Shown here piece by piece: positions 25,055-33,227 of a stretch of 36,325 nucleotides of DNA (position 1 is its first letter; every line of letters starts with the position of its first letter). The translations under genes were made by a program, and so were the position numbers. The stretch is from Streptococcus suis. Its GTDB lineage: Bacteria > Bacillota > Bacilli > Lactobacillales > Streptococcaceae. The notes beneath the pieces were generated by a model. It was not told the origin of the DNA, did not search any database, and was given only the letters and a program-made list of their open reading frames with translations. The stretch is taken from positions 1 through 36,325 of the forward strand of contig NZ_POPB01000450.1 in the NCBI RefSeq assembly GCF_002964045.1. Direction: 5' to 3'.

Positions 25055-27526
25055 ATGAAAAAGAGCAAAAATTTAAATTCTCAAGGTTCAATTCGTAAAT
25101 TGAAAGGTTTTGGTGCAGTCGGTGTATTGACCTTTGGTTTGTTGGCAGGGGTATCTGCCAAGGCTGAAGAGGTTGTCACTGCGACCAATGGTGATGGTGC
25201 TACTGAGGTAGTAGCGGACGAAACGTCTACTAAAGAATTGCTTGAGCAGTCTGTAGAGACAACTGCTAACCAAGTAGAAGAAGCTCAAACGGCTGTTACT
25301 CAAGCAGAAGAGGTTGTGACAACAGCTCAAGAGCAGTTGGCGACTGAGCAAGAAGAGAAACGTGACGCTGATGAGGTTGCACAGCAAGCTCGTCAGGAGT
25401 ATGCGACAGCGCAAGCTGACGTGACGACTAAGACGGCTGGGTTGACTACTGCAGAAGAAGCTGTAACAACGGCTCAAAAAGAGGTTGAAACGGCTCAAGA
25501 GGGTATCCAACCTGCTGAGGAAGCGGATGTTCAACGCCAAGAAGCGATTGACAAAGCTCAAACAGCGGTAGATTTTGCTAAGTTGGATGTCACACAGGCT
25601 GAAGCGGATGCGAAAACAGCAAACGATGCAGTGGTGATTGCTGAGGCTGAAGTTATTCAAGCTCAAGCGGAAGTAAATCAAGCGCAAGCTGAGGTTGACT
25701 CTCTCTTCTCTGTCAAATTGTCTGATACATACGGTCAATTGTTGAAAGACTTTTATGTAGCTGACAAGAATAAGGATGCTGTTGAGCGTGAACGTATTTG
25801 GACAGAGCTTGAGGCTGAAAGCAAGCGTCTACTTGCTGAAAGTCGTGCTAACAACACAATGGACAACTTGAAAGAAGCTCTTAATGCTGTTGAGTCCAAC
25901 CAGCGTGTTATCATCAAGCAAGGTGGTAACGGCTTGAATGAGATGACGATGGCGGATTGGATTGAGTTGACGCAGTATGCTCAGTTGATTGTCAACGATA
26001 TTCGTGACCAACTTGGCATTGACACGAAGGTCTTGGTATCTCAAGGTTCGATGGGTTTTGCTAAGACAATCTCAGATGGGTATCTACGTCTTAACCACCC
26101 TATTGGGATGGGTCATAACATTCAGGCGATTAGAGGTGGGGTTAGTGCGTACGGTCAGGCTTTTGCAGAGAATGGAACCCCTGACGTTATCCGCTACGAT
26201 TTTCAAGACTACACAATGGCTGACTTGAAGCTTCGTATTGCAAGCACTCTTGTAGATATGATGTTAGATGACGCTCGTGATTGGCAAGCATTTGGACATG
26301 CTATTATAACAGCAGGTCTGCGTGGTGCTGATTCAAGTAACACTACTGGTGTTCAGTATTTGGGTATCTACGGTAACACAGTAGACCTTGGCTCAAGCAT
26401 CCTGCATGAGTACACGAATGGTAAAATCTCTGACTCTATCAAAGAAGGTCTACTAGAAAATCCAGTAAACCCACAAGAGCTCAAGCAAGCCTTGACAGAA
26501 GCCCAAACTCGTTTGGCTACTGCTCAAATGCAGGTTTCAGGTGCTAAGGTCAATGCGGACACAGCTCAAACCGCTCTAACTACAGCTCAGGGTATCTTAA
26601 CTCAAGCCGAGGCTGAGTTGAAATCTGCACTTGCTGTACCGCTTCAAACTCCATTGGCGAACGAAGCTCTTAAACAGGCTAAGTCTAACCTTACAACGGC
26701 TGTATTCAACCGTGCATCTGCTGACACAGCTCTTACAACAGCTAAGACTGTTCGTGATGAAAAGTTGAAAGCCTTGAATGATGCCAATGCCGAGGTTACT
26801 CGTCAAACAGCTGATATTCCAGTTGCACTTAACAATGTAAACTCTGCTGAGTCTAAGTTGAATGTTGCTAAGACTGCTTTGAACGATGCTTTGAATAAGC
26901 ACACTCAGGCTGTCGATGCTTACAAGCTCTACATGAACTCTTTGGTTACGCCTGAGACACCTGAAGTGCCAGTTACTCCTGAGACACCAGTTGAAACTCC
27001 TGTTGAGACTCCTGAGAAACCAGTTGAAACTCCTGAGAAGCCAGTTGAAACTCCTGTTGAGACTCCTGAGACACCAGTTGAAACTCCTGAGACACCAGTT
27101 GAAACTCCTGAGAAGCCAGTGACCATTGATGTTATTGTGGGCGAGGACGGTATCCCAGTTATCACTGCGAAGGGTGAGCCTGCTTACCATGAGTTACCAA
27201 CTATTGACATTTCAACTCTTGGTCTTCCGACTGAAGGGGTTCCTGTTGAAGAAGTTCCTGTTGAAGAGGTGCCAAGCACTGAAGTACCTACTACTGAAGG
27301 AAAAACTCCTGTAGTTACGGTGGACTATGCGCCTACATTTGAAACTAAGGGTGATGTTCAGGTAACTCCTAAAGTAGTTAATCATTCTTCAGAATTGAAA
27401 CAATCTACTGAAGATAGTGTCAAAATATTACCTAATACAGGTGATACAAAGACTAACTTGAGCTATCTTGGACTAGGTATTCTTGGTTTAGGTGCTTTGG
27501 TGAAGAGTAGAAAGAAATATCGTTAA
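25055..27526 (+). CDS. LPXTG cell-wall protein with SEC10/PgrA-like surface-exclusion domain
   Basis: 823-aa sortase substrate. The signal peptide (1 to about 37) carries a YSIRK-like motif, here GSIRKLKGFGAVGVLTFG. Residues 60-215 are an Ala/Glu/Gln/Thr coiled coil. Residues about 217-470 form a globular domain with GMGHNIQAIRGG (His354), VIRYDFQDYTMADLK and WQAFGHAIITAGL (His415), a pattern recalled from the SEC10/PgrA domain of enterococcal surface-exclusion proteins. A second coiled coil covers 473-628. A Pro-Glu-Thr repeat (632-689) spans the wall, and LPNTG (792-796), a hydrophobic segment and KSRKKYR give the sorting signal. It is element cargo next to attR. A role in blocking incoming conjugation or in adhesion is inferred. 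Confidence 0.85.
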   Translation: MKKSKNLNSQGSIRKLKGFGAVGVLTFGLLAGVSAKAEEVVTATNGDGATEVVADETSTKELLEQSVETTANQVEEAQTAVTQAEEVVTTAQEQLATEQEEKRDADEVAQQARQEYATAQADVTTKTAGLTTAEEAVTTAQKEVETAQEGIQPAEEADVQRQEAIDKAQTAVDFAKLDVTQAEADAKTANDAVVIAEAEVIQAQAEVNQAQAEVDSLFSVKLSDTYGQLLKDFYVADKNKDAVERERIWTELEAESKRLLAESRANNTMDNLKEALNAVESNQRVIIKQGGNGLNEMTMADWIELTQYAQLIVNDIRDQLGIDTKVLVSQGSMGFAKTISDGYLRLNHPIGMGHNIQAIRGGVSAYGQAFAENGTPDVIRYDFQDYTMADLKLRIASTLVDMMLDDARDWQAFGHAIITAGLRGADSSNTTGVQYLGIYGNTVDLGSSILHEYTNGKISDSIKEGLLENPVNPQELKQALTEAQTRLATAQMQVSGAKVNADTAQTALTTAQGILTQAEAELKSALAVPLQTPLANEALKQAKSNLTTAVFNRASADTALTTAKTVRDEKLKALNDANAEVTRQTADIPVALNNVNSAESKLNVAKTALNDALNKHTQAVDAYKLYMNSLVTPETPEVPVTPETPVETPVETPEKPVETPEKPVETPVETPETPVETPETPVETPEKPVTIDVIVGEDGIPVITAKGEPAYHELPTIDISTLGLPTEGVPVEEVPVEEVPSTEVPTTEGKTPVVTVDYAPTFETKGDVQVTPKVVNHSSELKQSTEDSVKILPNTGDTKTNLSYLGLGILGLGALVKSRKKYR
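26947..27120 (+). repeat. Tandem Pro-Glu-Thr/Lys repeat inside the surface-protein gene
   Basis: Units such as CCAGTTGAAACTCCTGAGA recur with small changes about eight times and encode ETPVETPEKPVETP. Near identity at DNA level suggests copy-number change by recombination or slippage. It forms the wall-spanning stalk. Confidence 0.85.
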
Positions 27527-27530
27527 AAAG

Positions 27531-27575
27531 AAATATCTTCTTACTTTTAATTAGTAGGAAGATATTTTTGATTTT
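27531..27575 (+). terminator. Terminator of the LPXTG gene
   Basis: 14-bp stem AAATATCTTCTTAC / GTAGGAAGATATTT (one G-U pair) with a 9-nt loop and a T-rich tail. Confidence 0.85.
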
Positions 27576-27654
27576 TAAAACTGGAAATTTTTTACCTATG
27601 AGTAGGGAAATATATAGATGTAAAAACTACTATAGTTACTCCGAAATGCTTCTT

Positions 27655-27670
27655 GGTCAAAACTTGGTCA
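27655..27670 (+). repeat. Integrase arm-type site, right 1
   Basis: GGTCAAAACTTGGTCA, GGTCA half-sites 11 bp apart, same orientation on the plus strand as the left-end sites. Confidence 0.7.
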
Positions 27671-27736
27671 GACTGTATTTTTATAAAAATTCTGCATAAT
27701 TTAGGAAATACATAAATATTTTATAAAATTTCATGT

Positions 27737-27753
27737 GGTCAAAATTTGGTCAA
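27737..27753 (+). repeat. Integrase arm-type site, right 2
   Basis: GGTCAAAATTTGGTCAA, same structure, 82 bp after right 1 and about 95 bp before attR. Confidence 0.7.
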
Positions 27754-27846
27754 ATTCCTTCTTTTCATTACTCCATAGATAAGTGACAAACCCTTGATTA
27801 TCGCTATTTTTGTTATCTATTTTAACTTATTTTAACGTACAATTAT

Positions 27847-27906
27847 CTGTTGGCGGAGTAAATAAAGCATAGGAAACCTTGAGAAATCAAGGTTTTTTCT
27901 TATTTT
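27847..27906. repeat. attR: right 60-bp direct repeat of the element
   Basis: Perfect copy of 18799-18858, including 12 bp identical to the tRNA-Asn 3' end and the following terminator hairpin. It marks the return to backbone sequence. Confidence 0.93.
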
Positions 27907-27915
27907 TTCATAAAA

Positions 27916-27949
27916 AAAATCATCTCAGAATTTCTTCTAAGATGATTTT
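27916..27949 (-). terminator. Terminator of the YfhO-family gene
   Basis: 15-bp stem AAAATCATCTTAGAA / TTCTGAGATGATTTT (one G-U pair) with a 4-nt loop and T-run on the minus strand. The gene's stop codon lies inside the stem. Confidence 0.85.
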
Positions 27950-30516
27950 ATTGTACGATATCGATATCTATAAAATTGATAGCCGATAAAAATACACATG
28001 GTACTGATGGAAAGAATCATTCCGATGGAAAAACCTTGGGGTGTAAACGTTAGAATTGCTTGTGTTTGTCCGGGCTTGACATCGACTTTCATGAATCCAT
28101 TTTGAGCTTTTTGAATGCTTACTGGCTTACCATCAATAGTTGCAGACCACCCCTTATCATAAGGCAGGGTAAAAAGAAGCGATGCATCATTCTCTGTTTC
28201 AAAGTCAACAGTGACCTTATTACCTTTTGTTCTTGTAACAACATTTTTTTCTTTTAGTATAGATACGGCATCTTTGAATGCAATTAGATCTAGACGGTAG
28301 AATTGCGGCTTATCAAAGGAAACTTGCGCATTTTCAGGGAAATAAATGTCAACTTGAACTTCAACTTTTTCTGGGAAATACCCAACATTAAAGAATGAGA
28401 AGGCATTATCTAGTGTAAATTCATTTGACTGGTTGTTGACAGTTATGACAACTTTTTTTGAACTTTCGTTTGCAAAAGTTATTTTTGGTAGATTTAGATA
28501 AACTTGGCTGTCTGCAGGGATAGTTAATGTGTAACTTGCCTTTGCAGCAGCTTCTTCATCTGTTTTATTGACAGTAATTCTGTTACCTAGTTCTACGGTA
28601 TTTTGAGAAGATGTAATAGGAATAGAGTAATAATATTTTTGTGTCAATCCTGTCAACTGATTTAGGAAATTTGTTTGGTTGTCAAGGGTAAGATTTGTAA
28701 ACTTGACATCCTTGTAAACAGAATTTGTCAAAATAGCCAGACCTTGATGAAAACTATTTTCATAGAGACTGATTGAGTCAGTACTTTTGTATAATGAAAA
28801 TCCAAATTTTTGCGGGTAGGTAGTTGCTAAGTTGTATTTGATGCCAAATAAACTGTCAGCTATGATGGTGTTGTTTTGATAACGAAGATTGAGATTGGTA
28901 CCATCTGAACGGAAGCCAAGCTTATCTAGGACTGAACTGGAGGCCCTGTTACGGATAGAAGAGAATTGAGAAATACCATTGTAGTTGTATTTCATGCTAT
29001 CGTTGCCAGTTTGTGGCAATAGTCGTTCCGTACGATAGAAGGTAGTATTATCGTTTTTTGCAATGTTGACAAGACTGTCAACGTCTGTCAACTTTTCTTC
29101 ATAATTGGATCGGCTTGGGAAATGCCATTCATTTGCTAAGCCTTGGACCTGATATTGTGTATGGATTCCAGTTTCAAATAGCCCAAAAGCTAGGAAGGCT
29201 AGACTTACCCAAGTCAGAGGTAACTTGTATTTTTGAAAAGCCAAAAATAGGATGAGATAGGCGAATAGAAACTCAAGTGTCAGTAGGAAGTTTACATCGG
29301 CTAAAAAATCATATTTATCTCTAAATAGATAGGTTAGAAGATAGCCAATTATGAGAGAAGCGAAGGGGAAAATGAGTTGCTTCATAGTAACATGTTCAAG
29401 TCTCTGTAGAGTTTCAGCTGCTAGGTATATGAGGATGGTTGAGAGCACCCAGGCATATCGATAGAGAAACATATTTGGAGCATGCATCCCTTGCCAAAAT
29501 AAGTTCAAAGGCTGGAGGTAAAAACTAGCAATGACAAAGCTGACTAGCAGACCATACGAACATCTCACTGTCCACTTGATATCTTTTAGTGTAAAGAAAA
29601 TCAGTGATAAAATAAGTGGTAAAATTCCAACGGAAATCATCGGAATTGAGCCGAATTTGGTTGTATCGAAACTACCAACTAAATTCTTAGCAAAAAAGTC
29701 CAAATACCAAGAATCTTCTGTTTTTAGATTGACAACCTGTGTAAATTTTTCGCCATGTGTTTTTAAATCTAAATATGTTGGCAGGAGCATAAATAGGCTG
29801 CTTAGAGCAGATAACATTGACACGACTGTGAAGTTAATAAAGGTTCTTATTCTATTTTTTTCTATCCAAGATAATTGAACAAAAGTCCACAGAGTGAGGA
29901 AAATGGCAGCCATAAAGCCGAAGTAGTAATTTTGTACAAATAAGCAAGTCAATGCCACATAGTAGATAATTTGTTTATTTTCTCTTACCAGCTGATGTAA
30001 TCCTAGAAGGATGATTGGGATCAGGATAAAGACATCAAGCCAACTATTGATTTCCAACTGACTAGTAGAAAAACTCATCAGGGCGTATGCACTAGAAAGA
30101 AGAAGTGCCCATGGAATAGTTACTTTTTTATAGATTCCCTTTAAACTAATAAAAGTTGACAATCCTATCAACCCGAACTTGACAATAGTGACAAGGTAAA
30201 GAGCATCAGGCATGGATTGTAAATCAAAGAAAAAAACAATCGGAGATAGGAAGGAACCAAGATAGTAGGAGGATAGAGCGTAGAAGTTTAGACCTAAACC
30301 ACTAGTAAAGGTGTAAAAGAGAGAGCCTTCTCCGTGTAAAGCATTTCGTAAAGTTTGATTAAAGATGACATATTGATGAAATCCATCACTGGCCAATATA
30401 GTTGTATCACTTCCCCACCAGATTCCTTGAAATGCTAAGACGATAGAAATAATAGTCAGCGGAATAAGGAAAGATAAGAGATAATAAAAGGATGTTTTTG
30501 TAAATATTTTTTTCAT
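27937..30516 (-). CDS. YfhO-family multipass membrane protein
   Basis: 859-aa protein with a long run of hydrophobic segments (about 12) over residues 8-470, a large extracytoplasmic beta-rich domain (about 480-825) and a final membrane helix (about 830-850). This is the layout of the YfhO family, which resembles GT-C glycosyltransferases; Bacillus and Listeria members are linked to sugar modification of teichoic acids. The early loop GIWWGSDTTILASDGFHQY matches the family's acidic first loop. No Shine-Dalgarno is visible before the ATG and a terminator-like hairpin (30528-30550) lies just upstream, so expression may be low or rely on readthrough. Confidence 0.85.
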   Translation of the reverse strand: MKKIFTKTSFYYLLSFLIPLTIISIVLAFQGIWWGSDTTILASDGFHQYVIFNQTLRNALHGEGSLFYTFTSGLGLNFYALSSYYLGSFLSPIVFFFDLQSMPDALYLVTIVKFGLIGLSTFISLKGIYKKVTIPWALLLSSAYALMSFSTSQLEINSWLDVFILIPIILLGLHQLVRENKQIIYYVALTCLFVQNYYFGFMAAIFLTLWTFVQLSWIEKNRIRTFINFTVVSMLSALSSLFMLLPTYLDLKTHGEKFTQVVNLKTEDSWYLDFFAKNLVGSFDTTKFGSIPMISVGILPLILSLIFFTLKDIKWTVRCSYGLLVSFVIASFYLQPLNLFWQGMHAPNMFLYRYAWVLSTILIYLAAETLQRLEHVTMKQLIFPFASLIIGYLLTYLFRDKYDFLADVNFLLTLEFLFAYLILFLAFQKYKLPLTWVSLAFLAFGLFETGIHTQYQVQGLANEWHFPSRSNYEEKLTDVDSLVNIAKNDNTTFYRTERLLPQTGNDSMKYNYNGISQFSSIRNRASSSVLDKLGFRSDGTNLNLRYQNNTIIADSLFGIKYNLATTYPQKFGFSLYKSTDSISLYENSFHQGLAILTNSVYKDVKFTNLTLDNQTNFLNQLTGLTQKYYYSIPITSSQNTVELGNRITVNKTDEEAAAKASYTLTIPADSQVYLNLPKITFANESSKKVVITVNNQSNEFTLDNAFSFFNVGYFPEKVEVQVDIYFPENAQVSFDKPQFYRLDLIAFKDAVSILKEKNVVTRTKGNKVTVDFETENDASLLFTLPYDKGWSATIDGKPVSIQKAQNGFMKVDVKPGQTQAILTFTPQGFSIGMILSISTMCIFIGYQFYRYRYRTIKSS

Positions 30517-30527
30517 AGATTTAAAAG

Positions 30528-30550
30528 AAAAGGCGAATAAATCGCCTTTT
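30528..30550 (-). terminator. Terminator between the ABC-F gene and the YfhO-family gene
   Basis: AAAAGGCGA / TCGCCTTTT, a perfect 9-bp stem with a 5-nt loop, followed on the minus strand by CTTTT. It lies 2 nt after the ABC-F stop. Confidence 0.8.
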
Positions 30551-30552
30551 TA

Positions 30553-32175
30553 TTATGCTTTCCAAAGTTCTTGTACTTTTGCTTGTACTTCAGCATTTTC
30601 CAAGAATTCATCATAAGTTTCGTCGATTCGGTCGATAACACCGTTTTTAGAAATGACGATGATATGGTTTGCTAAAGTTTGAATAAATTCGTGGTCATGG
30701 CTGGCAAAGATGATGGATTCTTTAAAAGCTTTCAAACCATCGTTCAGACTGGAAATTGATTCCAAGTCCAAGTGGTTGGTTGGATCATCTAAGACCAAGA
30801 CATTTGACTTGAGGAGCATGAGTTTTGACAACATAACGCGTACCTTTTCGCCCCCTGATAGGACGTTGACAGGTTTGTTAACCTCATCGCCAGAGAAGAG
30901 CATACGGCCCAAGAAACCGCGCAAGAAGGTATTGTCATCTTCTTCCTTGCTGGCAAATTGACGGAGCCAATCAAGGATAGATTCGTTGGTATCAAAATCA
31001 CGAGAATTGTCTTTTGGTAAGTAAGATTGACTAGTCGTCACACCCCATTTGACAGTTCCTTCATATTCAATATCACCCATAAGAGCACGAATGAGAGCAG
31101 TTGTTTGGATGTCGTTTTGACCAATAAGAGCAGTCTTGTCACCTGGACGCAGGATAAAGCTGATATTGTCAAGAATCGTTTCACCATCGATGACAACTTT
31201 CAAGTTTTCAACTGTTAGGAGGTCATTACCGATTTCACGTTCTGATTTGAAGTTGATAAATGGATACTTACGGCTAGAAGGAATAATTTCCTCTAACTCG
31301 ATTTTATCCAGCATCTTTTTCCGTGAAGTAGCTTGCTTAGACTTTGAAGCATTGGCAGAGAAACGGGCAACGAATTCTTGCAATTCCTTGATTTTTTCTT
31401 CTGCTTTTGCGTTACGATCTGCTTGCAGACGGGCAGCCAATTCACTGGATTGTTTCCAGAAGTCGTAGTTACCTACGAAAATCTTGATTTTTCCAAAGTC
31501 AAGGTCAGCCATGTGGGTACATACTTTGTTGAGGAAATGGCGGTCGTGGGATACAACGATAACTGTATTTTCAAAGTCAATCAAGAAATCTTCGAGCCAG
31601 TTGATAGATTGGATATCGAGACCGTTGGTTGGCTCGTCCAAAAGAAGAACATCAGGCTTACCAAAGAGGGCCTTAGCCAAGAGGACCTTAACCTTCTCAC
31701 CGTTGGTCAATTCGCTCATGTTTTGGTAGTGGAGGTCTTCTGAAATGTTGAGGTTTTGGAGCAATTGAGAAGCTTCACTTTCAGCTTCCCAGCCACCAAG
31801 TTCAGCAAACTCACCTTCTAATTCAGCGGCACGAACGCCATCTTCATCAGAAAAATCTTCCTTCATATAAATAGCATCTTTCTCTTTCATGATGCTATAA
31901 AGTTGCTCATTCCCCATGATAACGACATCAATCACGCGCTCATCTTCATAGTCGAAATGGTTCTGACGTAACACAGAAAGGCGCTCGTCTGGACCAAGTG
32001 AGATATGGCCTGTTGATGGTTCAATGTCACCAGCAAGAATTTTCAAAAATGTAGATTTACCAGCACCATTGGCACCAATCAAACCATAGGTATTTCCTGC
32101 TGTAAATTTGATGTTAACATCATCAAATAGTTTGCGGTCGCTAAAGCGAAGCGACACGTCTGATACTGTAAGCAT
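30553..32175 (-). CDS. ABC-F family ATPase (YkpA/YbiT-like)
   Basis: 540-aa soluble protein with two ABC domains and no membrane part, of the ABC-F group that acts on ribosomes. Domain 1: Walker A GANGAGKS (34-41), signature LTNGE (156-160), Walker B LLLDEPTNGLD (177-187). The linker (about 240-300) is basic and helical. Domain 2 has signature LSGGE (439-443), but its P-loop is GQNDIQTT (352-359), without the usual GKS/T, and Walker B reads VLDDPTNHLD with Asp464 in place of the catalytic Glu. Domain 2 is therefore probably inactive or atypical. It has its own promoter and a terminator. Confidence 0.93.
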   Translation of the reverse strand: MLTVSDVSLRFSDRKLFDDVNIKFTAGNTYGLIGANGAGKSTFLKILAGDIEPSTGHISLGPDERLSVLRQNHFDYEDERVIDVVIMGNEQLYSIMKEKDAIYMKEDFSDEDGVRAAELEGEFAELGGWEAESEASQLLQNLNISEDLHYQNMSELTNGEKVKVLLAKALFGKPDVLLLDEPTNGLDIQSINWLEDFLIDFENTVIVVSHDRHFLNKVCTHMADLDFGKIKIFVGNYDFWKQSSELAARLQADRNAKAEEKIKELQEFVARFSANASKSKQATSRKKMLDKIELEEIIPSSRKYPFINFKSEREIGNDLLTVENLKVVIDGETILDNISFILRPGDKTALIGQNDIQTTALIRALMGDIEYEGTVKWGVTTSQSYLPKDNSRDFDTNESILDWLRQFASKEEDDNTFLRGFLGRMLFSGDEVNKPVNVLSGGEKVRVMLSKLMLLKSNVLVLDDPTNHLDLESISSLNDGLKAFKESIIFASHDHEFIQTLANHIIVISKNGVIDRIDETYDEFLENAEVQAKVQELWKA

Positions 32176-32207
32176 AGTTTCTCCTCTATTTTCTGTCTAT
32201 TAGTCTT

Positions 32208-32236
32208 ATTGTACTAGAAAGAACTTGAATTTTCAA
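32208..32236 (-). promoter_or_regulatory. Promoter of the ABC-F gene
   Basis: Minus strand TTGAAA (32231-32236), 17 bp, TACAAT (32208-32213), about 33 bp before the ATG; GAGGAG precedes the start. Confidence 0.7.
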
Positions 32237-32240
32237 TGAA

Positions 32241-33113
32241 TTACATTGGAATCAAGATATCTTCATCATAATGTTTATGGTCTTTTTGAAGACTGAAGCC
32301 ACGTCCACGCACTTGACTCGCAGGCATAACAACCATAAAGGCAGTTTCATCAATTTCTAATACCGCTGTCTCCAGTTTCTGCATTTCTGGAATAGAGATG
32401 GTAGTCATCAACATGCGCTTGTCAACCCCTGTAAAGCCACCGATAATTGGAAGCTCTGTCACACCGCGATCAGCAACTTTTGTGATGTAGTCTTTAATTT
32501 GACTTGATTTTTGAGAAATAATCATGACATTTCGAGATGATTGAGAACCAGACATCATGCGGTTGACAATATAAGTAATGGTCATTAGGGCAATAATCGA
32601 GTACATAACAGTATCAGTATCGAAGGCAACAAATCCAAGACCAACGATAATACCATCAATAATAGCCATTGTCAGACCTAATGATAAAGGGGTGTACTTG
32701 TGAATAAATTGAATAAGAATACCTGTTCCACCAGTAGATGAATTTCCTAGAAAGACAAGTCCTAGTCCAAAACCAAGGATTATTCCACCAAAAATAGCAG
32801 CGAGCAAAGGATTTTCTGTCAAGCTTGGTAAACCAGCTGTCAACTTGATACAAAATGGATAAATCAAGGAACCGTAAACGGTTTTGATGAAAACAGATTT
32901 TCCTAAAAAGACCCAACAAAGTATCAGGAGGGGAATGTTGCAGTAAAGGACAAAATCAGAAGGATTCCAGCCCAATAGCGTATTAAGTGCTATAGCAAGA
33001 CCTCCAACCCCTCCAGAAACAATATTATTCTCTAAAAATAGACTGTTAAAACCAACAGCCATGACAATGGAACCCAAAGTTACATAGGCAAAATCTTTGA
33101 TCCGTTCTTTCAT
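32241..33113 (-). CDS. YitT-family membrane protein (DUF2179 C-terminal domain)
   Basis: 290-aa protein with five or six membrane segments in the first 190 residues (including IVSGGVGGLAIALNTLLGWN and the glycine-rich GGIILGFGLGLVFLGNSSTG) and a cytoplasmic DUF2179 domain (about 200-285; MISQKSSQIKDYI, then RGVTELPIIGGFTG). Function is not established. Shine-Dalgarno AAGGAG. It has its own promoter, back-to-back with that of trpS. Confidence 0.88.
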   Translation of the reverse strand: MKERIKDFAYVTLGSIVMAVGFNSLFLENNIVSGGVGGLAIALNTLLGWNPSDFVLYCNIPLLILCWVFLGKSVFIKTVYGSLIYPFCIKLTAGLPSLTENPLLAAIFGGIILGFGLGLVFLGNSSTGGTGILIQFIHKYTPLSLGLTMAIIDGIIVGLGFVAFDTDTVMYSIIALMTITYIVNRMMSGSQSSRNVMIISQKSSQIKDYITKVADRGVTELPIIGGFTGVDKRMLMTTISIPEMQKLETAVLEIDETAFMVVMPASQVRGRGFSLQKDHKHYDEDILIPM

Positions 33114-33151
33114 AGCTTCTCCTTATTTGAATATCATAGAATGCAACTTCT

Positions 33152-33180
33152 ATTATCCCTAAAATCCAGCTTATCGTCAA
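33152..33180 (-). promoter_or_regulatory. Promoter of the YitT-family gene
   Basis: Minus strand TTGACG (33175-33180), 17 bp, GATAAT (33152-33157). Confidence 0.6.
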
Positions 33181-33192
33181 GGCTTGGAAGTA

Positions 33193-33221
33193 TTGACTTT
33201 CTATTTTTTAAAAGGTATAAT
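33193..33221 (+). promoter_or_regulatory. trpS promoter
   Basis: TTGACT (33193-33198), 17 bp, TATAAT (33216-33221), starting the T-box leader. It is divergent from the YitT-family promoter, with 12 bp between the two -35 elements. Confidence 0.85.
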
Positions 33222-33227
33222 AGAGGT

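Larger units (their letters stand above)
27527..27846. other. Non-coding right end of the element
   Basis: No gene is visible in these 320 bp. It holds the terminator of the surface-protein gene, two integrase arm-type sites (27655 and 27737) and AT-rich DNA with a repeated TATTTTAAC near 27820. It ends at attR. Confidence 0.75.
18799..27906. mobile_element. Integrative mobilizable element at tRNA-Asn, about 9 kb
   Basis: Bounded by 60-bp perfect repeats, with tyrosine integrase, putative excisionase, Rep_trans/MobT relaxase and TcpA-type coupling ATPase on the minus strand, then unknown and surface-protein cargo. Arm-type integrase sites lie near both ends. No genes for a type IV secretion channel, VirB4-like ATPase or cell-wall hydrolase are present, so it would need a helper conjugative element. 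The unit after excision would be 9048 bp. Relaxase and ATPase resemble Tn916 Orf20 and Orf21, as recalled. Confidence 0.88.

Noticed and set aside
25088-25738. 216-aa minus-strand open frame opposite the surface-protein gene
   Set aside because: Ser/Leu/Arg/Cys-rich product, typical antisense of an Ala/Glu/Gln coiled coil; no start signals.
26947-27120. CRISPR-like regular repeats
   Set aside because: Units are contiguous and in frame, encode a wall-spanning stalk, and have no unique spacers.
26597-27190. 197-aa minus-strand open frame with repeated SFNWCLRS
   Set aside because: Antisense of the Pro-Glu-Thr repeat; the periodicity comes from the real plus-strand gene.
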